Source: Promicromonosporaceae bacterium
Lineage (GTDB): Bacteria > Actinomycetota > Actinomycetes > Actinomycetales > Cellulomonadaceae
Assembly (NCBI GenBank): GCA_009780755.1
Contig: WQZL01000109.1
Coordinates: 1-8,542 of the forward strand
Direction: 5' to 3'
Length of the DNA: 8,542 bases
Below, in pieces: positions 1 through 6,604 of this stretch (positions within the stretch are counted from its first letter, which is position 1; each line of letters starts with the position of its first letter). Below the pieces are notes generated by a model. The model made no database searches. It was given only the letters and a program-made list of their open reading frames with translations, and was not told the origin of the DNA. Position numbers and translations under genes: made by a program.

Positions 1-340
1 CGATCTTGCCATCAGGCACCAACACGGCGCTGGTCGTTCCGGCGTAAGTGGCATAGGCGGCAGCCGAGGCCGACGTGTTGCCGGTGGAGGCACAGATCAC
101 GGCGCGAGCGCCGCGTCCGGCGGCAGCCGAGACGGCAGCCGTCATGCCGCGATCCTTGAACGAGCCGGTGGGGTTCATGCCCTCGTACTTGACCCACACC
201 TGCGCGCCGGTGCGCTTGGAGAGCGCGGGTGCCTCGATTAGTGGCGTGCCGCCTTCGCCAAGGGTGACGATCTGCTTGGTGATGTGCGCGGGTAGCCGGT
301 CGGCATATTCGGTGATGATGCCTCGCCAAAGATGAGCCAC
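1..340 (-). CDS. thrC: Threonine synthase, N-terminal part (cut by window edge)
   Basis: Threonine synthase is a PLP enzyme that converts O-phospho-L-homoserine to L-threonine, the last step of threonine synthesis in the cytoplasm. Only the first 113 residues are in the window. The protein begins VAHLWRGIITEYADRLP, followed by GEGGTPLI and then NPTGSFKDRGM, whose lysine is the Schiff-base lysine for PLP. Next comes STGNTSASAAAYA, the phosphate-binding region of the fold-type II family. The GTG start is chosen because AAGGAG lies six bases upstream and overlaps the hom stop codon, leaving a 10-nt gap to hom. This points to translational coupling. The next gene in many relatives, thrB, would lie outside the window. 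Identification is firm; the C-terminus is not visible. Confidence 0.95.
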   Translation of the reverse strand, partial: MAHLWRGIITEYADRLPAHITKQIVTLGEGGTPLIEAPALSKRTGAQVWVKYEGMNPTGSFKDRGMTAAVSAAAGRGARAVICASTGNTSASAAAYATYAGTTSAVLVPDGKI

Positions 341-350
341 AAGAAACTCC

Positions 351-1688
351 TTAAGTAGTAAGTACGCGCAGCACGGAGACAACCGCGCCCACCGAGTCGA
401 GAGTGGCCACCGCCTCAACCGTGGCCGTTAGCGCCGCCTCGGTGGCGGGGTGGGTGGTGATGAGCAGTTGCGTGGTGTCCGTGTCGCAGGTGGCGGGCGC
501 GGCCGTCGCGCCGGAGGGCGACGGAGCCGACTGACGTGCCGATGGTTGCCGCACGGAATCGATGGACACGCCGTGTTCGGCCAGAGCGCCGGCCACCTGG
601 GCGAGTACGCCGGGGCGGTCCGCCACCGTTAGGCGAATCTGGAACGATGTGGTGGCGGCGCTTGCCGGCAGGATCGGCCAGCTGGCGGCGGCGGATTCAC
701 GCGGCCCCATGCCACCGTTGACCCGGTGGCGAGCCACGGACACCAGGTCACCGAGAACAGCCGAGGAGGTGGGCGTGCCGCCTGCTCCTTGGCCGAAGAA
801 CATTAGGGGGCCTGCGCTCTCCGCCTCTACGAATACGGCGTTGAACGCGCCGCGCACGGAGGCGAGCTGATGGTCGGCGGGCACGAGCGTGGGGTGAACG
901 TAGGCGGACACTCCCTCCCCAACCCGTTCGGCGGTGGCGAGCAGCTTGATGACGTGGCCGGTGCGGGCAGCCCAAGCCACATCTTCGGCCGTGACGGCCA
1001 TAATGCCCTCGCAGGCCACATCGGCGGCGGAGACGCGGGTGTGGAAAGCGAGCGAGGCGAGGATGGCGGCCTTGGCGGCGGCGTCGTGCCCCTCCACATC
1101 GGCGGTGGGGTCGGCCTCGGCGTAGCCGAGCGCCTGGGCCTGGGCCACCGCGTCGGCCAGGGTAAGACCGTCGGCGGCCATGCGGTCGAGTACATAGTTA
1201 GTGGTGCCGTTGACGATGCCAAGTACGCGGCGCACATTGTCGCCCGCCAGGCTTTCCCGCATCGGGCGGACAATCGGGATGGCCCCGCCCACAGCGGCCT
1301 CGTAGTACAGGTCAACACCGGCGGCGTCGGCGGCCTCGAATAGCTCGGGGCCATGCGCAGCGAGCAGCGCCTTGTTCGCGGTGACCACGGAGGCGCCGTT
1401 CTGGAACGCTTGCCGGATTAGGGTGCGGGCAGGCTCGATGCCGCCGAAAAGCTCGATCACCAGGTCGGCGCCGTCCAGCGCGGCGGCGGCATCGGTGGAG
1501 ATCACGTCGCGTGGGATTTCCGGGTCGGTCACCTCGGCCGGGTCGCGTACCACGATGGCGTGTAAGCGCAGGAACGCTCCGGCGCGAGCCGCGAGGGCGT
1601 CGCTCTGCATGACTAGGCCACGCGCAACGGCGCTACCGACCACGCCGCAGCCAAGAAGGGTCACGTTTAGGCAGGATGCTCCGGGCAT
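351..1688 (-). CDS. hom: Homoserine dehydrogenase with C-terminal ACT domain
   Basis: Reduces L-aspartate-4-semialdehyde to L-homoserine with NAD(P)H, at the branch leading to threonine and methionine. Numbered from the ATG, the Rossmann motif GCGVVG is at residues 13-18, ANKAL with a conserved lysine at 106, the family signature NGTTNY at 160-165, and the active-site stretch ADPTADVEGHDAAAK near 193-206. An ACT domain occupies about 349-443 (VADRPGVLAQVAGALAEHG), the usual site of threonine feedback inhibition. The ACT domain carries a Ser/Ala/Pro-rich insert of about 20 residues (382-402). ATG at 1688 is preferred because AGG lies eight bases upstream. An in-frame GTG at 1694 would add two residues but has no well-spaced ribosome site. 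The GNAT stop is 24-30 nt upstream and thrC follows after 10 nt, so it is co-transcribed with both. Confidence 0.96.
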   Translation of the reverse strand: MPGASCLNVTLLGCGVVGSAVARGLVMQSDALAARAGAFLRLHAIVVRDPAEVTDPEIPRDVISTDAAAALDGADLVIELFGGIEPARTLIRQAFQNGASVVTANKALLAAHGPELFEAADAAGVDLYYEAAVGGAIPIVRPMRESLAGDNVRRVLGIVNGTTNYVLDRMAADGLTLADAVAQAQALGYAEADPTADVEGHDAAAKAAILASLAFHTRVSAADVACEGIMAVTAEDVAWAARTGHVIKLLATAERVGEGVSAYVHPTLVPADHQLASVRGAFNAVFVEAESAGPLMFFGQGAGGTPTSSAVLGDLVSVARHRVNGGMGPRESAAASWPILPASAATTSFQIRLTVADRPGVLAQVAGALAEHGVSIDSVRQPSARQSAPSPSGATAAPATCDTDTTQLLITTHPATEAALTATVEAVATLDSVGAVVSVLRVLTT

Positions 1689-1718
1689 GGGCACAGCCTA
1701 GTGGGTCGTCCTCGGCAG

Positions 1719-2216
1719 TTAGTTACGGTTGACGTCTAGTTGCAGGAGAATGAGATCGTGGCCGAAGTGTTGTTCCGTGCCAATGCGCTGAAAGCCAAGC
1801 TTCTCCAGTACGGCGATGGAACCGTGGTTCTGCGGGTAGGCCATGCCGATCACTTCGGCTACCGGGAAGTGCTCTCGCGCATAGTCCAGAGCCGCGCGAC
1901 CCGCCTCGGTGGCATAGCCCTTACCCCAGGTGGCGGGATCGTAGGCGTAGAGGAGTTCGATGCGACCGTCGGGGATGGGGCGGATGCCGCAATGACCAAT
2001 GAGGCTGCCAGTGGCTTGTTCCACGACAGCGAAGACGCCATATCCGTCGTTCCAGACTGCCTGAAACTGCTCGCGCAACGCGGCGATTCCCTCTCCGGTA
2101 GCACCCTGGCCGCTCCCAAGGTATCGCGTGACCTCAGGTTTCATCAGAATCGCGGCGTAAGCGTCCGCATCCGCGTCCGTAAATCGCCTCAGCAGCAATC
2201 GTTCCGTAGCAATCAT
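1719..2216 (-). CDS. GNAT-family N-acetyltransferase (RimJ/RimL-like)
   Basis: A 165-residue acetyl-CoA-dependent N-acetyltransferase of the Acetyltransf_3 (RimJ/RimL-like) type. It opens with MIATERLLLRRFTDADADAY, the usual start of this group. Acetyl-CoA motif A is seen around residues 93-112 (DPATWGKGYATEAGRAALDY), and NHGSIAVLEKLGFQRIG is the typical C-terminal motif. The substrate cannot be deduced: RimL-like proteins acetylate ribosomal protein N-termini, but others act on small molecules or antibiotics. The ATG overlaps the lysA stop by four bases (ATGA), with a GAGGGGG ribosome site seven bases upstream inside lysA, so its translation is coupled to lysA. It separates lysA from hom, which are usually adjacent or close in Actinomycetota, so it is probably a lineage-specific insertion in the operon. 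Confidence 0.9.
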   Translation of the reverse strand: MIATERLLLRRFTDADADAYAAILMKPEVTRYLGSGQGATGEGIAALREQFQAVWNDGYGVFAVVEQATGSLIGHCGIRPIPDGRIELLYAYDPATWGKGYATEAGRAALDYAREHFPVAEVIGMAYPQNHGSIAVLEKLGFQRIGTEQHFGHDLILLQLDVNRN

Positions 2217-3601
2217 TGCCCGACCCCCTCATCTAGCGCGAGCAGATCGGCTACTGTCTCGCGGCGAAGTAGTACGCGGGCGTCGCCGTCACGGACGGCA
2301 ATTACTGGGGGGCGCAGCAGGAGGTTGTAGTTTGAGGCCATTGAACGGCCGTAGGCGCCAGTGGCGGCTACGGCGAGGAGATCCCCCGCACACACGTCAC
2401 CGGGCAGCCAAATCTCATCGATGATGATGTCGCCGCTTTCGCAATGCTTGCCCACCACACGCGCCAATACCGGTGTAGCAGTAGATACTCGGTTTGCGAG
2501 TTCAGCGTGATATTTCGCGCCATAAAGGGCCGGGCGAATGTTGTCGCTCATTCCGCCATCGACAGACACGTAGCGGCGAGTGAACGTCTCACCATCCGCC
2601 CCGCTGACAGTGACCGGCTTGATGGTGCCCACCGTGTACAGCGTGATTCCGGCGGGGCCGACGATGGCGCGGCCCGGCTCAATGGAAACGTGCGGCACGG
2701 GGGTGTCTAGTTCGACACAGGCCGCTGCGATGGCCTGAGCGAGCGTTGGGGCAATCTCGCCGGGGGTAAGTGGAGTCTCATCGGGCAGATACGCGATGCC
2801 GTAACCGCCGCCAAGGTCGATCTCCTCACATAGAAAGCCGGTGCGCCGTACCAGGTCAGCGCGGATGCGCAATACGGCGCGGGCTGCCTCGACGAAGCCC
2901 GCAGTGTTCGCAATCTGTGAGCCGATGTGGCTGTGCAGACCCACTAAGCGCAGGCTAGGCAGCTCGAGGATGCGCAGCAGCGCCGTCATCGCCGGGGAAT
3001 AAGCCTCGCCTGGCGCGGACGTAATCGACAGCCCAAACTTCTGATCTTCATGGGCCGTGGAAATGAACTCGTGCCAGCCCGCGTGGACGCCGGTGGTCAG
3101 CCGCAGCATCACCGGAGCCACCACACCACAGGCGGCCGCAGCCTGGGCAACCCGCTCGATCTCCGGCAGAGAATCGACCACAATACGACCCACCCCGACC
3201 TCTAAGGCGGCGGCGATCTCGTCATCAGACTTGTTATTGCCGTGCAACGCAATATGCGCGGCAGGCATACCGCCCGCGAGCGCCACCGCTAACTCGCCCC
3301 CCGAGGCGGTGTCCAGATGCAGCTCCTCCTCGTGTGCCCAGCGGGCTATCGCCTTAGTGAGCAGCGCCTTGGAGGCGTAGTAGACGTCTGCCTGGCTGCC
3401 GATGGCAATAAAGGCTTCAGTGAACTCGGCGACGAAGGAGCGGGCGTTTTCCCGGAAGCATGTTTCATCGATCAAGTAGGCCGGAGTGCCGTACTCATTT
3501 GCGAGCCGGGTGACGGGCACGCCCGCCAGCAGCATCTCTCCTGCGTCGTCACGCGCGGCTCCATTCGGCCAAGGGGAGTCCAGCAGGTCTAGGGTTGTCA
3601 C
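2213..3601 (-). CDS. lysA: Diaminopimelate decarboxylase
   Basis: Decarboxylates meso-diaminopimelate to L-lysine, the last step of lysine synthesis, and so also draws on the DAP pool used for peptidoglycan. The 462-residue length is normal for the fold-type III (alanine-racemase-like) family. Visible motifs in order are YYASKALL with PLP lysine K78, ALHGNNKS (118-125), HIGSQ (225-229), the phosphate-binding GGGYG (264-268), EPGR (308-311), CESGD with C387 as the expected active-site cysteine from the partner subunit, and GAYG (Y417). The GTG start at 3601 is the only usable in-frame start that retains the N-terminal WPNGA...LLAGVPVT block seen in actinobacterial homologues. A GGAGG overlaps that GTG rather than preceding it, so initiation is probably coupled to argS, whose stop lies 10 nt upstream. 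Confidence 0.97.
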   Translation of the reverse strand: MTTLDLLDSPWPNGAARDDAGEMLLAGVPVTRLANEYGTPAYLIDETCFRENARSFVAEFTEAFIAIGSQADVYYASKALLTKAIARWAHEEELHLDTASGGELAVALAGGMPAAHIALHGNNKSDDEIAAALEVGVGRIVVDSLPEIERVAQAAAACGVVAPVMLRLTTGVHAGWHEFISTAHEDQKFGLSITSAPGEAYSPAMTALLRILELPSLRLVGLHSHIGSQIANTAGFVEAARAVLRIRADLVRRTGFLCEEIDLGGGYGIAYLPDETPLTPGEIAPTLAQAIAAACVELDTPVPHVSIEPGRAIVGPAGITLYTVGTIKPVTVSGADGETFTRRYVSVDGGMSDNIRPALYGAKYHAELANRVSTATPVLARVVGKHCESGDIIIDEIWLPGDVCAGDLLAVAATGAYGRSMASNYNLLLRPPVIAVRDGDARVLLRRETVADLLALDEGVGQ

Positions 3602-3611
3602 CTCCGCACCG

Positions 3612-5312
3612 TCACATTCTTTCCGGCGCGCTGACGCCGAGCAGGTCTAGGCCGTTGGCGAGTACCTGCCGCACGGCGTCATTGAGCCACAGGCGAGTGC
3701 TGTGTTCCATCGCGACCGGCTCATCCGGGTAGGGCAGCACGCGGCGCTGAGCGCCGTTGGCATCCTTGGCCTGGTACCAGGAGTGGTAGTCGCCGGCGAG
3801 CGCTTCGAGGTAGCGGGCCACGCGGTGCGGTTCGCGCAGGCTGGCGGCCTCGGCGACGATGCGGGGGAACTCGGCCAGGCGGCCAAGCAGCACGGCCTCG
3901 GCCTCGTGGTCGAGTAGGGCCGGGTCAAATCCACCCTCGTGGGTAACGCCCCGCTCGGCGGCGTTGCGGTCAACGGCACAGGTACGCGAGTGGGCGTACT
4001 GCACGTAGAACACGGGGTTTTCGTTCTTCTGACTGGCCAGCAGGTCGAGGTCAAGGTCGATGGTCGAATCGACGGCGAAGCGGGCCAGGGAGTAGCGGGC
4101 GGCGTCCACCCCCACGGCATCCACCAGGTCATCGACGGCAATGACGGTACCGGCCCGCTTGGACATGCGGACGGGCTGCTTGTTCTTGACCAGGTTCACC
4201 ATTTGACCGATCAGGATTTGCAGGTTCTTACCGGGGGTGTCACCAAAGGCGGCGCACAGGGCCATCATGCGGCCGACGTAGCCGTGGTGATCGGCGCCCA
4301 GCATGATGATTACCTCATCGGCGCCGCGCTCGCGCTTGTCGAGGTAGTAGGCCACGTCGCCGGCGATGTAGGCGGTGTCGCCGTCGGACTTGATGACCAC
4401 GCGATCCTTGTCATCGCCGAAGTCGGTGGTGCGAATCCAGGTGGCACCCTCGGCCTCGAAGATGTGCCCGGCGGCGCGCAGGCGCTCGATGGCCCGACCG
4501 ACCGCCCCGGACTCGTGCAGGGAGTCCTCGTGAAAGTACACGTCGAACTCGACGCCAAACTCGCGCAGGGTGTTCTTGATCTCGCCGAACATCAGGTCAA
4601 CGCCACGGGCGCGGAATGCCTCTTGGGCCTCTTCCTTGGGCAGCGTTGCGGGGACAGGTTCGCCTGCCTCGATGGCTAGTGCGGTCACCTGATCGGCAAT
4701 CTCGGTGATATAGGCGCCACCGTACCCGTCTGCGGGGGCGGGTTCGCCCAGGGCAGCGGCCAGCAGGGAGCGGGCGAATTTGTCGATCTGCGAGCCGTGG
4801 TCGTTGAAGTAATACTCGCGGGTGACTTTCGCGCCGGATGCCTGAAGCACACGGGCCAGGGAGTCGCCGACGGCGGCCCAGCGGGCGCCGCCAATGTGGA
4901 TGGGGCCGGTGGGGTTGGCACTGACGAACTCTAGGTTGATGTGCTTGCCCGCCTCGGCGTCGTTGTGGCCATACCGGGCGCCTGCGGTGACGATGCTGCG
5001 GGCCAGTTCGCCGGCGGCGGCGGCGTCGAGGGTGATGTTGAGGAAGCCAGGCCCGGCGATCTCCACCTGTTTGATGCCGGCGGTCGTCCGCAGTCGATTG
5101 GCCAGATCCTCGGCTAGCGCGCGCGGGTTTGTTCCGGCCTTCTTGGCCAATTGCAGGGCGATATTGGTGGCCCAGTCGCCGTGTTCGCGCTGCCGGGGAC
5201 GCTCGACATGCACCGTCTCCGGTAGGTCTGCCGGGTCGAGGGCAAGGGAGCCGTCGGCTACCGCGGCGGCAAGGGCAGCCGCAACTGCGGCAGAAAGTTC
5301 AACAGGAGTCAC
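3612..5312 (-). CDS. argS: Arginyl-tRNA synthetase
   Basis: Class I aminoacyl-tRNA synthetase that attaches L-arginine to tRNA-Arg. It is essential. The 566 residues show the N-terminal additional domain (about 3-95, with HVERPRQREHGDWATN), the ATP-binding HIGH-type motif as HIGG (139-142, in NPTGPIHIGGARWAAVGD), REYYFNDHGSQID (165-177), GADHHGY (339-345), the KMSKS-type loop as RMSKRAG (382-388), and a C-terminal DALR anticodon-binding domain (about 435-566). The GTG start gives the conserved MTPxxL N-terminus. It has no recognisable Shine-Dalgarno: the 11 nt back to the vapC stop read CTTTCTTT just before GTG. Translation may therefore depend on vapC readthrough coupling or on a start without a leader signal. 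A tRNA-Arg gene lies about 950 nt away on the opposite strand. Confidence 0.97.
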   Translation of the reverse strand: MTPVELSAAVAAALAAAVADGSLALDPADLPETVHVERPRQREHGDWATNIALQLAKKAGTNPRALAEDLANRLRTTAGIKQVEIAGPGFLNITLDAAAAGELARSIVTAGARYGHNDAEAGKHINLEFVSANPTGPIHIGGARWAAVGDSLARVLQASGAKVTREYYFNDHGSQIDKFARSLLAAALGEPAPADGYGGAYITEIADQVTALAIEAGEPVPATLPKEEAQEAFRARGVDLMFGEIKNTLREFGVEFDVYFHEDSLHESGAVGRAIERLRAAGHIFEAEGATWIRTTDFGDDKDRVVIKSDGDTAYIAGDVAYYLDKRERGADEVIIMLGADHHGYVGRMMALCAAFGDTPGKNLQILIGQMVNLVKNKQPVRMSKRAGTVIAVDDLVDAVGVDAARYSLARFAVDSTIDLDLDLLASQKNENPVFYVQYAHSRTCAVDRNAAERGVTHEGGFDPALLDHEAEAVLLGRLAEFPRIVAEAASLREPHRVARYLEALAGDYHSWYQAKDANGAQRRVLPYPDEPVAMEHSTRLWLNDAVRQVLANGLDLLGVSAPERM

Positions 5313-5323
5313 AAAGAAAGATT

Positions 5324-5740
5324 CTACGGCTCCGGTAAGTCCTCGGGGTAGATGATGCCGATCTCATAGATCGACTTGGGGAAATCCTTGCGATTATTGG
5401 TCAGGAAGCGGCTCGCTCCCGCGTGTACCGCGGTGGACAGATGTATCGCGTCGGGAGCGCGCAGGTTGTAGGCGACGGCGTAGGACAGCGCCCGTTCGGT
5501 CACCGCCGCATCCACCGGAAGCAGATTGAGGCGCCCTAGATGACTTAACAGAATCCGTTCGGCCTCAGTGTGGCCCTCCCGCATCACCTTCGGTAGTACC
5601 TCTAGCGCCAACATCAACGAGCCGACCCCATGGAACTCTTCATCCTCAGCTACGCGATCAAACAGGCGAGCGACCCGCTGGCCGAGCGGATGCCCTGGTT
5701 CAGCCGCGTAGATGAGGACGTCGGCATCAAAGGCCATCAT
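5324..5740 (-). CDS. vapC: PIN-domain toxin of a type II toxin-antitoxin system (VapC-like)
   Basis: A 138-residue PIN-domain protein, expected to be a Mg2+-dependent RNase that is kept inactive by the antitoxin encoded just upstream. Known VapC toxins cut tRNAs or rRNA; the target here is unknown. The PIN acidic residues can be placed at D5 (FDADVLIYA), E47 (LMLALEVLP), D97 (RAPDAIHLSTA) and the TNNRKDF region with D119, so the active site looks intact. Length is typical for the family. The ATG at 5740 overlaps the antitoxin stop by four bases (ATGATG); a second ATG follows directly. No ribosome site is free, because an 8-bp palindrome abuts the start. It ends 11 nt before argS, which is an unusual place for a toxin gene. 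Confidence 0.9.
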   Translation of the reverse strand: MMAFDADVLIYAAEPGHPLGQRVARLFDRVAEDEEFHGVGSLMLALEVLPKVMREGHTEAERILLSHLGRLNLLPVDAAVTERALSYAVAYNLRAPDAIHLSTAVHAGASRFLTNNRKDFPKSIYEIGIIYPEDLPEP

Positions 5741-6030
5741 GGCCGGGAGTCCCGGCCTTCCCGAACCCAGGCAACAAGTTCTTCTGCAAATTCCGCCGAG
5801 ATTCCCTTGCCTCGATATAGCGGCTTGTTCCGGGACTCCTCCATCATGCGGAAGATGCGAGCACCCTCTGTCTCGTGTGCTGCTCGGGCACGGTCGCGCA
5901 GTTTGTCGGGGCGTACCACGACCGCCACCGGCTTGCCGTGCCTGGTGATCGTCACGTCGTCCCCCCGCTCCACGCGGTCAATAACGTCGGGGAGGGTGGC
6001 CCTGGCCTGACTAATCGGCAATGCGGTCAT
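5737..6030 (-). CDS. vapB: Phd/YefM-family antitoxin (VapB-type partner of the PIN toxin)
   Basis: A 97-residue antitoxin. The N-terminal ~45 residues (MTALPISQARATLPDVIDR, then GDDVTITRHGKPVAVVV) match the prevent-host-death/YefM DNA-binding fold, which both represses its own promoter and presents the C-terminal toxin-neutralising tail (here about 55-97, with RMMEESRNKPLYRGKGISAE). ATG at 6030 is chosen over an upstream in-frame TTG at 6066. The ATG gives the canonical Phd start MTALPISQARATL, while the TTG extension would be translated from operator sequence. No Shine-Dalgarno precedes the ATG, and a plausible -10 box places the transcript start at or beside the A of ATG, so it is probably leaderless. 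It overlaps vapC by 4 nt. Confidence 0.9.
   Translation of the reverse strand: MTALPISQARATLPDVIDRVERGDDVTITRHGKPVAVVVRPDKLRDRARAAHETEGARIFRMMEESRNKPLYRGKGISAEFAEELVAWVREGRDSRP
5741..5757. promoter_or_regulatory. Palindrome abutting the vapC start codon
   Basis: A 17-nt palindrome with 8-base arms around a single central base (GGCCGGGA/TCCCGGCC) lies inside the end of vapB and touches the vapC ATG. In the mRNA it would fold as at least a 6-bp all-GC stem (GGCCGG/CCGGCC) with a 5-nt loop. It would cover the place where a ribosome site for vapC should be. A ribosome finishing vapB would melt it, so it probably makes vapC translation dependent on vapB translation. Confidence 0.5.
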
Positions 6031-6067
6031 GTACAGCAATGTACAGCGCCGTACGGTCTTGTACAAG
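6030..6067 (-). promoter_or_regulatory. vapBC promoter with four phased GTAC operator cores
   Basis: GTAC occurs at 6031-6034, 6041-6044, 6051-6054 and 6061-6064, exactly 10 bp apart, so all face the same side of the helix. Each is the core of a palindrome: TGTACA, TGTACA, CCGTACGG and CTTGTACAAG. On the minus strand, TTGTAC (6066-6061), a 17-bp gap and TACATT (6043-6038) form a promoter-like pair inside the array. The predicted +1 is about 6031-6030, at the vapB ATG. The E. coli YefM repressor is known to use operators with TGTACA cores, which fits the Phd/YefM class of the adjacent antitoxin. The operator function is inferred; the spacing is read directly. Confidence 0.7.
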
Positions 6068-6130
6068 GCTTAGCGGCGCTTGACACTCCCTTGTTGATGA
6101 CAGCGCGTGCCCGCCTCACGACGAAATGGC

Positions 6131-6268
6131 CTTGGTTCGCCTGAGTGCCGCCGAACAAGTTAGATGCACTATGCTTGCCTGCGCGCCCGTCTCCCGACGG
6201 GACACCCTTGGTTCGCATGTGTGCAGCCGAACAAGTTCGATGCACTATGCTCGCCTGCGGGCGCCCGT
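6131..6268 (+). repeat. 76-bp-period tandem near-duplication upstream of tRNA-Arg
   Basis: Copy 1 (6131-6183) and copy 2 (6207-6259) match at 48 of 53 positions. After a 2-nt indel the match continues for CGCCCGT, which in copy 2 is tRNA positions 2-8 and in copy 1 is 6184-6190. Both copies carry an identical GATGCACTATGCT block. Copy 1 then leaves the tRNA sequence and forms a 6-bp hairpin, CCCGTC-TCCC-GACGGG (6186-6201). This looks like a duplication of the tRNA promoter region plus the first bases of the tRNA. Confidence 0.85.
6246..6251 (+). promoter_or_regulatory. Putative -10 box of the tRNA-Arg gene
   Basis: TATGCT at 6246-6251 would start transcription near 6258, about three bases before the mature tRNA 5' end. 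The same box is conserved 76 bp upstream (6170-6175) in the duplicated copy. No convincing -35 box was found 16-18 bp upstream of either, so the call rests on position, resemblance to TATAAT (4/6) and conservation between the copies. Confidence 0.4.
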
Positions 6269-6333
6269 AGCTCAGTGGATAGAGCGCTTGCCTCCGGAGC
6301 AAGAGGTCGTAGGTTCGAATCCTATCGGGCGCA
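6261..6333 (+). tRNA. tRNA-Arg, anticodon CCG
   Basis: A complete 73-nt cloverleaf can be folded by eye. The acceptor is GCGCCCG/CGGGCGC with discriminator A at 6333, the D stem GCTC/GAGC with loop AGTGGATA, and the anticodon stem CTTGC/GCAAG with 7-nt loop CTCCGGA, giving anticodon CCG (decodes CGG). The variable loop is AGGTC, and the T arm is GTAGG-TTCGAAT-CCTAT with one G-U pair. CCA is not encoded. It is divergent from the vapBC-argS operon and close to the gene for its own synthetase. No strong terminator follows; only a weak 5-bp stem is seen at 6345-6359. Confidence 0.95.
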
Positions 6334-6427
6334 CTCGCTAATTTCGCAGCTGATCTGCGCCAATACCACCACAACGCGACCATTTGCGAATCCCCTGATG
6401 CACTCATGTCCCGTCATTCTGCGAGCG

Positions 6428-6558
6428 GTTACGGCGGCGGCGAAGGCTTCGCCGCGGGCAGCGTAGGAGGCGAACTGGTCCCGGGAGGCACCCGCCGGGG
6501 CTAGCAGCACCGTGTCGCCGGGCTGGGCCAGGGTGCGGACAGCTACCAGGAGCCTCAT
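6428..6558 (-). pseudogene. Partial second copy of the murD 3' end
   Basis: Reading on the minus strand, the translation MRLLVAVRTLAQPGDTVLLA... corresponds to the last ~43 residues of the MurD at 7861-8542 (MRRAVAAAATLAQPGDTVLLA...). Over 6428-6534 versus 7865-7971 the DNA matches 100 of 107 positions without gaps, and all seven differences are transitions. They give four silent changes plus Q-to-R and T-to-A. Toward the murD 5' side, similarity fades between 6535 and 6558. At the 3' end the match stops right at the MurD stop: here the frame lacks that TAA and runs on for 34 unrelated codons to 6322. It cannot encode a working ligase and has no start signal, so it is a remnant or an attachment-like copy. 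Confidence 0.85.
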
Positions 6559-6604
6559 CCCCCCTACCTGCCAGCTCTTACCGTTACGCGAACACTCCAA
6601 CGAT

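Noticed and set aside
3939..4679. Long plus-strand open frame (246 codons) opposite argS
   Set aside because: It is the antisense shadow of argS in GC-rich DNA, is rich in Gly/Val/His without motifs, and argS is unambiguous on the other strand.
6031..6066. N-terminal extension of the antitoxin from TTG at 6066
   Set aside because: The added 12 residues are encoded by the operator array, and the ATG at 6030 gives the canonical Phd/YefM N-terminus.
6080..6108. TTGACA at 6080-6085 as a plus-strand promoter
   Set aside because: No acceptable -10 box lies 15-19 bp downstream and there is no gene start close by other than the tRNA 175 bp away.
6345..6359. Hairpin CGCAG/CTGCG as tRNA terminator
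   Set aside because: The stem has only 5 bp and no T-tract follows; too weak to annotate.
6126..6466. Short plus-strand open frames running through the tandem repeat and tRNA-Arg
   Set aside because: They cross a clear tRNA and its repeated upstream region, and have no ribosome site or protein motif.
6322..6600. A 92-codon minus-strand gene
   Set aside because: Its only recognisable part is the copied murD end; it has no start signal and runs into the 3' end of the tRNA, so it is listed as a pseudogene fragment.
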